From assembly GCA_016490735.1 (NCBI GenBank), contig JAEMWC010000014.1:752501-816500 (forward strand): a stretch of DNA of 64,000 nucleotides. Direction: 5' to 3'. The notes under the pieces were generated by a model. The model was not told where the DNA came from. It did no database searches and saw nothing but the letters and a program-made list of their open reading frames with translations. Shown here piece by piece: positions 56,769-64,000 of the stretch (positions are counted from its first letter, which is position 1; every line of letters begins with the position of its first letter). This DNA is from Pachyseris speciosa (Eukaryota > Cnidaria > Anthozoa > Scleractinia > Pachyseridae). A program made the translations under genes and the position numbers.

Positions 56769-57315
56769 AGAATAAACAGTTTATTTATTTACTTGTCATT
56801 GTTTCTTCCTCTGGCCGAGAGGGGTACGGGGCAAGTGACGGACGAAACGACGAGAAAAAAAAAAAAAAAAGGGTAATGCAAGAAGCGGCTCGTCGCTAAG
56901 CGACGGCCGCTTAATAATTAACGGACCAAAACATTACTTTATGTGTGACAATATATCAACAAGCGGTCAGAAATTGTAAAATCTCGCGCGCCGGCTGCTC
57001 GGAGGTGAATAGTACTTGCTAATCACCTCTGAGTTAACCAATCAAATCGCGGAAAAGCGCTATTCACTTTCTGTAGAGTATGCCCAGATATATAGTAGGC
57101 AAGAGTGAGCGCATGTAGCTGCATAAATGCAGAAAATTATATAAATTAAGGGGATGCGAAGAGCGAAGATGGCCGCCGGACGCGTTTTTCCCGCTCTGTA
57201 ATCTCGTAGCCGGGAATGCCTAAATAGTTCTCTCTTTTTCTTTGTTTAAGCCTGAGTACTGACGGTAGCGGCTGAAGTTTACAAAACGTATTTATGAAAG
57301 CTTGACTGTTTTTGA

Positions 57316-58361
57316 ATGTCGAAACGAGCAGAACGTTCATCTAGCTCAAGTTCAAACTCTCAACCTACGCCAAAGCGAAATCGCGGTGAGATGGACAACG
57401 ACGTGGAAACAGATTCACCTCTGTCCTTGAAACTCATCTTAGACAAACTAAACGCTATAGAAAGCAGAATGGAGAATAATTTCATCAATTTACACACTGA
57501 AGTATCAACCCTAACATGCGAGTTTATGCAAGAAATGGAAGGTGTCAAATGTTCAATAAGAGAGATCGAAAAATCCCTCGAGAATGTGTGGGCCACGATT
57601 GAAGATGTCCAGGAAGAGTTCAAGAATTTCAACGACTCAAAAAGGTCGCATCAGGAAATGCTCGACTGTCAGTCACGGAAATCAAGCTTCTAAGATGAGC
57701 TTGCTAAATCTCAAGCCTAAACTGCGCTTCTGAAAATGACACAACAAAGAACACAAGAAAGTCTTGTCACCCTGGAAGATTACACAAGAAGAGAAAACTT
57801 AAGTTTCATGAACATCCCCGAGAACACTGACGAAAATTGCTCTGATATAGTCTACGATAAAATCCAAAACGAGTTAAAGATAAAGCCACATTTCATGCCG
57901 TGCATCGTGTTGGAAAACCGCCGTCGCGGAATACTGAAAACAACTCTCTGACGCGCCCTCGCCCTATTATTGCAAGGCTCGTTGTGAGGGAAGACAGAGA
58001 TGAAGTTCTTGCCGTTAAAAACCGTCTAAAACTTTCCCACCGCTACAAAGATGCTTATATTACGAAGGATTATGCTAGGGCGATCCAAGAAGAGAGAAAA
58101 ACTTTGATTCAAGCCATGTATGCTGCAAAAGAGCGTGGTTGTGAAACGAAAGTCATTAATCGAACCCTTTATATTAACAAAGAAGCTTTCAATGTCCCCA
58201 ATATCCCACACGATTATCCGGTCCCGCTACCTCTTAATTTCTTTCAAGAGAAGGTTATGGTTTCTTCTATCCAGCCTTTATCCTGGAACCCGATTTGGCC
58301 ATTCCCGGACACCGATCAAGGTTTCATTGTAGTTTTCACATGTTTATGTGGCTTCGTTTGA
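57316..58361 (+). pseudogene. LINE ORF1 (L1/Tx1-like nucleic-acid-binding protein), broken
   Basis: MSKRAERSSSSSSNSQPTPK starts at 57316, followed by a coiled coil (KLILDKLNAIESRMEN...). After stops at 57691-57735 the frame resumes with LEDYTRRENLSFMNIPE. A frameshift near 57890 leads to RPRPIIARLVVREDRDEVLA and a C-terminal part ending about 58361. The order coiled coil, RRM-like, C-terminal domain is that of L1-type ORF1 proteins. Several lesions make it non-functional. Confidence 0.75.
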
Positions 58362-58539
58362 GTGTAAGTTGCTTTGTTACTTATGTTTATGTCTGTTTCC
58401 CACGTTTATGTTTGATAAGATTCTTGCTGCTCGTGCTTCCTACGTTTCCCAAATTATGTGATTGCTTGTTCGAATTATTAGTTATCGGCATAAACTGTTC
58501 TCAAAAAGTGTTTTCAGGAAGCTTTGCATTCTCAGTCGC

Positions 58540-60670
58540 CCGACCCTATGCTCGTACCTGCAGAAAACATCGCCAATTGTAATACTCTGGATTTAAAATG
58601 CCTGTCGTTAAATGTCAGAGGTCTTAGTAAGTCTTTTAAGCGCCGTCTAGGTTTTCGATGCTTACATAAACAAACACAAGATTTCATATTCCTACAAGAG
58701 AGCTACAGCACTGATTTATGCGCATCCAACTGGGAAAACGAATGGGGTGGCAAAGTGTTTTCAGCCATGGAACAAACCATAGTAAAGGCGTGATGATTCT
58801 AATCAACCCCTCTCTGGATCTTAAGGTTGAAAAGTATATTACCGAAAAAAAAGGTAGGTTTATTATCTTGAAATTACTAAAGCCGACACTCCTCTTGTTC
58901 TTGTAAACGTTTACGCGCCAAATGACGCTAATCAACAGGTTGATTTCTTCACACATCTAAACCACCAATTACAAGAGTTTGCCTTAGAGAATATAATAAT
59001 TGGCGGCGATTTTAACTGTCCACTTTCCCAGAACGATAAGATCGGTGGAAACCCTTCGTCATAAAACAAATTGAAAATCTTTGCAATTCGCATAACTTGT
59101 GCGACATTTGGCGAAGTATAAATCCCAACCTGTCTCGCTTCACTTGGAGAAATAAATCTTTAAAAATACAAAGCCGCTTGGAATATTTCTTAATTTCCAA
59201 AGAGTTTTACGCTTTAACAAAGAAGTGTGAAATTTTATGGGCTCCCGAAAGTGATCATTCAGCTGTATGTATTCACCCGCAATCAGAGGCGTCAGCTCAG
59301 TTAAAAGGTTCCGGTTTTTGGAAATTTAACACCTCACTGCTTGAAGACGACTTTACGAGAAAACCTTCAATGTTTTAAGGCGAAGTATGTTTATTTACCT
59401 GACTTAGGCTTAAAGTGGGATTTAATTAAAATGGAAATGAAAGGATTTACGGTACAGTACTCAAAGAGGAAAGCAACATTGCATAGAGACAAAGAAATTT
59501 CTCTGCAGAAAAAAGGCCGAGGAAAACCCACACGACAAAAACATTATACTTGAATTGCAAGTAGAAAAATCTCATCTGAAAAAAATTATGGCACACAGGA
59601 CAAAAGGTGCGATCCTCAGAAGTAAAGTGAGATGGCACGAGGATGGTGAGCGCAATACAATATACTTCTTTGGCCTGGAAAAACGAAATTACACCAATAA
59701 GACAATAACAAGGCTAAAAATCGCTGAAAATGTGTATACAGAAGATCAATTTGATATTCTAGATAAGGAAAAATGCTTCTATGAATCTCTTTCTAAATCC
59801 AAGAACATAAACGCCGAAAAGTTCAAAGAGTCCACCTTTTTTAATCCAGATAACATTACTCCTTTAAACGAAGACGAAAAGCTATCCTGTGAGGGTATAA
59901 TCATACTAGGGTATGAGGGTCTAATCATACTAGGTTATGAGGGTATAATCTACTCCCGGTACTGATGGCTTTCCTGCCGAATTTTATCGCTTCTTCTGGC
60001 CCGAAATCAATAAAGAATTGACGGAAAGTTTTAATTTTGCGTTCCAATCTCGAAAGCTGTCTATAAGCCAGAGGCGAGGTATTATCTCACTTATCCCTAA
60101 AAAATTCAAAGACAAAACTTTCCTTGAAAACCTGCAGCCTATATCGCTCCTAAATGTTGACTACAAAATCGCCACCAAAGCCATCGCTAAAAGACTTGAA
60201 AGGTTTTTATAAACCCCGATCAAACTGATTATGTCAAAGGCCGTTACATTGGTGAGAACGTTCGACTAATACAAGACGTAATAGAACAAACAAACTTGAC
60301 AGACCAGAGAGGAATCGCTCTTTTTCTTGATTTTAAAAAAGCCTTTGACTCGATTGAATGGTCATACCTCAAAGCTGCCATAAACCTCTTTAATTTTGGT
60401 CCTGATATCCTAAACTGGATTAGCGTATTTTACAATGACGTGTCTAGCTGTGTTTTAAACAACGGCCACGCCTCAACGTTCTTTCCTCTTCAGCGTGAAA
60501 CAACAAGTCTATCAAAGGAATTCTAGTCAACAAAGACGAAATAAAAGTAACACAATATACTGATGACACCACTGTTTTTGTTCGTGATCGGGATTCTGTC
60601 GTCCATCTGTTAGATCTCCTTGAAAATTTTAGCGGCTTTCTTTCCGGACTGGAAATAAACACCGCCTAAA
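58540..60670 (+). pseudogene. LINE ORF2 (endonuclease and reverse transcriptase), broken
   Basis: The APE-type endonuclease is readable: LKCLSLNVRGLSKSFKRR, FIFLQESYS, VNVYAPND, IIIGGDFNCPLSQNDK, and the SDHSAV motif. RT follows: KGAILRSKVRWHEDGERNT, ISLIPKKFKDKTFLENLQPI, ALFLDFKKAFDSIEWSYLKA and the catalytic loop QYTDDTTVF. Several stops and frameshifts occur. The RT segment between LQRE (about 60500) and the YTDD region lacks the usual GVRQGCPLSP block, so a deletion has removed it. It ends about 60670 without a clear tail. Confidence 0.85.
59891..59962 (+). repeat. Three 24-bp tandem units inside the LINE RT
   Basis: GAGGGTATAATCATACTAGG and its two variants follow one another at 59891, 59915 and 59939. 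They encode CEGIIILGY/EGLIILGY/EGIIYSRY. The duplication precedes the shifted GTDGFPAEFYRFFW motif. Confidence 0.85.
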
Positions 60671-60719
60671 GTACGAGATTTGGAACAAACTTTAAACACT
60701 TGGAAAAGAAGCTCACGTA

Positions 60720-62897
60720 ACAGTAGTTAGCCGTCCAACATTTTGGAAATCAAAGCCAAAACTTCTGGAGATATGGCGGAAGCGTTAAACGAACCCTTCA
60801 CGAATATTGCGGAAGTGCTAGCTCAGAATGTTCCCATCGCGGAAGTAAATCCCGAGTCTTACCTGTTGCCCACTGATATATTGTCTCGACCCTATTGAGG
60901 AAATTGATGAAAAGAAAGCCACTGGCCTTGGCATGATGATAAAAATGGCTGCTGGCAACGTCAATCCTTACGAGGATTTATCCAACAGAAAGTAAAATGG
61001 CCAGGGTAACTTAAATCTTTAAAAAGGGTATTAAATCAGACCCTAACAATTAACGTCCCATCTCTGTCATGCCAATAGTCGCGTTTTCGAAAAAATTGTT
61101 TACGACCAACTTTACCAACATCTTAGCGAAAACAAATTGCTTTCAAGATGCCAGTCGGGCTTTCGCTCCTTACATTACACCCTAACAGCTTTCATTGAGG
61201 CAACATTTAGCTGGTCTGTTAACATTGACAATAGTTTCTCGAATGACGTAGCTATTTTTTCATTGACCTCACTAAGGCAGTCGACACAATTGATCACGAG
61301 ATTATCTTACATAAGATGTCATACTTTGGTGGTGACCAGGCAACTATTAAGTGCTTTCGGTCATACTTAACTGACCGCACCCAAAGACGTAATGTCAATG
61401 GCAAACTGTCAACTTCTCGCACTGTTACTTGTGGTGTACCACAAGGCAGCCTACTGGGCCCCCTGCTTTTTTTTAGTGTATATTAATGATCTCCCTAACC
61501 GCCTGCGAAATGCCACGCCGAGGATGTTTGCAGACGATACCAATTTAGCTTTATCTGCTAAAACATTAACAGAGCTCAAACTAGCTATAACTCCTGAACT
61601 CAATAACCTTAACTGTTGGCAGAGAGCCAACAGGCTAAGTCTAAATGTAGATCAAGGCAGAGATTGAATACCCGTTGCGATGGGATTGAGATTGGTATTG
61701 ATGAGAAAATGATCAAGAGGATTAATCATACTAAATCTTTAGGTCCCACCATTAACAGTCACGTTGAAGAATTATTCCAGAAAGTCTCCCCGCTATTGGT
61801 GCATTAAGGTGACTCAAAATAGTTTCGTTATTTTTAAACACCAACTCTTTGATGGATCGATAATCCCACAATTTTTTGTTTGTTTTCTTGAAAATGGTAT
61901 CAAAAAATTTTCGCAATTATTTCTCAACAATTTGCGATCAACGTTTTGATAAATAAGGTTACCATAGCAATAGGACAGCCGCTTAAAAACACCCTAAATT
62001 TTGGCTTCATGTACCTATAACTCAAAAACGATTCTGATGACCACCGGTTTTTACTATTGAATTGCAATTTGCATGTAAAGATTCGTCTTTCTGCATAGTT
62101 TAAAAAAAATTGTACATAGGGTTCAGAGCCACCTTAATTTTTCGATGATTTAAAATGGCTCTGAACCCCATATACAGTGTTTTTTTTTAACTTTGCAGAA
62201 AGATGAATCTTCAAATGCTAATTGCAATTCAATAATAAAAACCGGGGATCACCGGAATCGTTTTTGAGTTATAGGCACAGGGTATAGGGTGTTTCTAAGA
62301 GGCTGTACTGTTGCTATGGTGACCTTATATGTCAAAAAATTGATCGAAAATTGTTGAGAAATGATTGGAAAATTGTTTTTTATACCATGTTCAAGAAAAC
62401 AAACCAAAAATTGTGGGAGTATCGGTCCATCAAAGAGTTGGTGTTAAAAAATAACGAAACCATTTTGAGCCACCTTAAAACGAACGCGTCCTTTTATTTC
62501 GTCGAATACTGCGATTCAAATTTGTAACGCGTTGAATGATATTACCACGTTTTGACTACTGTAGTACAGTTTGGGACTGTCTGAGTGGCTATCTGAGTGA
62601 TAAGTTACAAAATTTACGGAATTGTGCAGCCAGAGTAATTACAAAATCAACTTTTAATATATAGTTTACTTAATTTGGAGAAGTTGTCTCTTCGTCGCAG
62701 AAAACAGAAAGTTCTAATTATGTAAAATTCAATGAATGAAATTGCCCCGGAATGTCTACAATGTCTTTTCACTCAACCTCACGCTGATTACAATTTGAGA
62801 AATCTTGAGGGAAAACTTTCTCTGCCCAAACCAAATACTAATTACCTGGAACGTAGTTTCTGTTAAAACAGAGCCTGTTTATGGAATGATTTGCCCC
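60720..62897 (+). pseudogene. LINE 2: CR1/Jockey-like reverse transcriptase, split by a MITE
   Basis: From about 60760 the frame(s) show EEIDEKKATGLG and RPISVMPIVARVFEKIVYDQ. At 61137-61670 they show SRCQSGFRSLHYTLTAFIEA, a degenerate LTKAVDTIDHEI, TCGVPQGSLLGP and RMFADDTNLALS (catalytic FADD). A TTAA-flanked MITE (61808-62474) interrupts it. After it come WDCLSGYLSDKLQNLRNCAA and the tail ADYNLRNLEGKLSLPKPNTN with LWNDLPHDL at 62890. Multiple stops; the endonuclease part is absent. Confidence 0.82.
61808..62474. mobile_element. TTAA-flanked foldback MITE, 667 bp
   Basis: TTAA at 61804-61807 and 62475-62478 flanks inverted ends GGTGACTCAAAATAGTTTCG and GGTGGCTCAAAATGGTTTCG. The arms of about 320 bp are inverted over nearly their full length (for example GGTTACCATAGCAATAGGACAGCC and its counterpart at about 62303-62326) and meet near 62140. 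It sits inside LINE 2. Confidence 0.88.
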
Positions 62898-62902
62898 ACG
62901 AC

Positions 62903-62937
<35 letters not shown>

Positions 62938-62945
62938 TTCATTTA
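62903..62945. repeat. (TTTA)n microsatellite
   Basis: About ten TTTA units directly follow the LINE 2 coding tail, as many LINE 3' ends do. Confidence 0.93.
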
Positions 62946-63089
62946 TTTGCCATTTTCACAATATTTACTTTTAATACACCTAAGTTAGTGGCGAGGAGAC
63001 CTCAGGAAACCACAAGGCTTATAGGAGAGGCCACCTCGAAGGATAATATATAAGTATAATTTGGTGCTGTGTGAGTGCGGCATTACACT

Positions 63090-63574
63090 TCAGGATTGTT
63101 TAAATAAAAATTCTAACATTTTTTTCTTGAAGGCAAGAAAACTTGCTGAACAGGTAATTGAAGTAGGGAGAGGATTCCAAATCATAGGACCTTGGAAGAG
63201 AATTGTAAATTGCTTAATGTTTGTACGACAGAAATGAGGGCGGTAATATCCAGCCGTCCTGGTGCCATAATTAGGGAGCTTTAGCAACGACGACGGCAAC
63301 GAGAACGCCACAAAACAATAGCCTTAATGAGTAAAAACGATGCCTCTGCACGTGCGTTTTACAATTTGGTACATTTCTTTCCCGTCCTCTGCAAAACAAC
63401 AACGTGAAATGACCAAATTTTAGGTTTTCTCGAGAACGGGAGCGTGTGACTGTAAAGTTTTCTTTCTTTTTCCCTACTTTAACGGCGTTCATAACAATTT
63501 AGACCCTGAATAGTTCGCCAGTATTTTCCAAGTTAAACAAATTGGAATAATAGCGAAAGCGTTACAAAAACGAG

Positions 63575-63605
<31 letters not shown>

Positions 63606-63900
63606 CGTCGCCGTCGTCGTTGCTAAAGCCCCCTATTATGAATTTCACTACTTGTCTCAAACAAGTTGACGAACATTGGAGGCAACAATTGATTGTGAAA
63701 GTAAAACATAAACTTGGCTATTTGAAATGAGTTCACTTGAAAAATATCAAGGATACCCAATTTAGCAAACAATGGAGCAGAATGTGCTCGATAATCGGAA
63801 TTGGTGATGGCTCGCACGGCACGCTTAAACAACAACAACAATCCTGAATGCTGGCTCTGTTGGGCCGTTGAAACATCTGATCAAAAAGGTATTTGACATA
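63090..63900 (-). pseudogene. LINE 3: RT C-terminal region, split by a MITE
   Basis: On the minus strand 63841-63640 reads LLLFKRAVRAITNSDYRAHS and PLFAKLGILDIFQVNSFQIA. After the MITE, 63272-63090 reads GYYRPHFCRTNIKQFTILFQ and PMIWNPLPTSITCSASFLAF. Together these are the C-terminal part of a CR1/L2-like LINE protein. Both halves are open, and the MITE accounts for the interruption. Confidence 0.75.
63274..63634. mobile_element. MITE with GGGAGCTTTAGCAACGACGAC-type ends, 361 bp
   Basis: Inverted ends GGGAGCTTTAGCAACGACGA and its counterpart at 63607-63633 are flanked by ATTA (63270-63273 and 63635-63638), a likely 4-bp target duplication. It interrupts the LINE 3 reading frame. A partial relative sits at 44283. 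Confidence 0.85.
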
Positions 63901-64000
63901 TCGGATTCCCACACGGCAATCATGTAATAAAGTTGTTATAAGTTTTAGTTTTTTAACGTTTAGCTTAACTGATGATTTTCCGTGTGTTTAAATAAAGTCT

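Larger units (their letters stand above)
54240..56920 (+). repeat. Diverged tandem repeat of about 1.2-1.5 kb
   Basis: Shared blocks recur: ACCGATTCTCTGGATATTCA (about 54273 and 55438), GATCCGTTGACCAGTTTCTC (about 54398 and 55534), GTAATTCAATTCTG/CGG with AAACATTTCTTTT (about 55085, 55717 and 56580). CATTGTTTCTTCCTCTG with CCGAGAGGGG occurs at 55313 and 56798, and AAGGGTAATGCAAGAAGCGGCTCGTCGC at 55384 and 56869. The stretch is a repeat family with tRNA-like heads. No gene is supported. Confidence 0.75.

Noticed and set aside
1..64000. CRISPR arrays, bacterial operons, riboswitches
   Set aside because: All genes have eukaryotic introns, and the direct repeats present are transposon structures, not regularly spaced short repeats.

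Overview
The window looks like invertebrate nuclear DNA, most likely from an anthozoan cnidarian (stony coral or sea anemone). It has intron-rich genes with GT-AG splicing, a cnidarian-like parkin tail, a THAP-type Kolobok transposase, cysteine-rich P2X7-tail-like proteins, and many nested BEL/Pao, Gypsy, LINE, SINE-like and foldback elements. The organism call is an inference; no rRNA or mitochondrial marker is present.

Layout. 46-5894: a broken BEL/Pao LTR retrotransposon on the minus strand with both LTRs, a 5-bp target duplication and a tRNA-Tyr primer site. 7555-7858: a relic of a P2X7-tail-like gene. 8485-9522: an internally deleted second BEL/Pao fragment. 10239-14924: the last four exons of parkin on the plus strand, with LINE and tRNA-like debris in the introns. 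15768-19370: foldback and long inverted repeats. 19621-39255: a large minus-strand gene for an unidentified coiled-coil protein (about 15 exons, about 795 residues), with two alternative first exons and a duplicated exon. Its introns hold a young Gypsy element (21451-26096), MITEs and a SINE-like repeat. 40596-42626: a LINE tail and a decayed DDE-transposase-like gene with a PHD finger. 44384-53705: a complete 9.3-kb Kolobok DNA transposon. 54074-56920: repeated units with tRNA-like segments. 57316-63900: three LINE relics, two of them split by MITEs.

The most interesting object is the Kolobok element. It has TTAA target duplications and matching ends. A twelve-exon transposase gene (966 codons, open through every splice junction) runs in from the left end. 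A three-exon gene for a 212-residue protein resembling the cysteine-rich cytoplasmic tail of P2X7 receptors runs in from the right end. Both start codons lie about 300-320 bp inside the ends, and both 5' regions carry the same ordered motifs, including TGACGTCA. This suggests a symmetric two-gene transposon whose diverged inverted repeats act as inward promoters. A 278-bp perfect palindrome and a 734-bp MITE are nested inside it.

All gene models come from reading translations and splice signals by eye; no database search was run.
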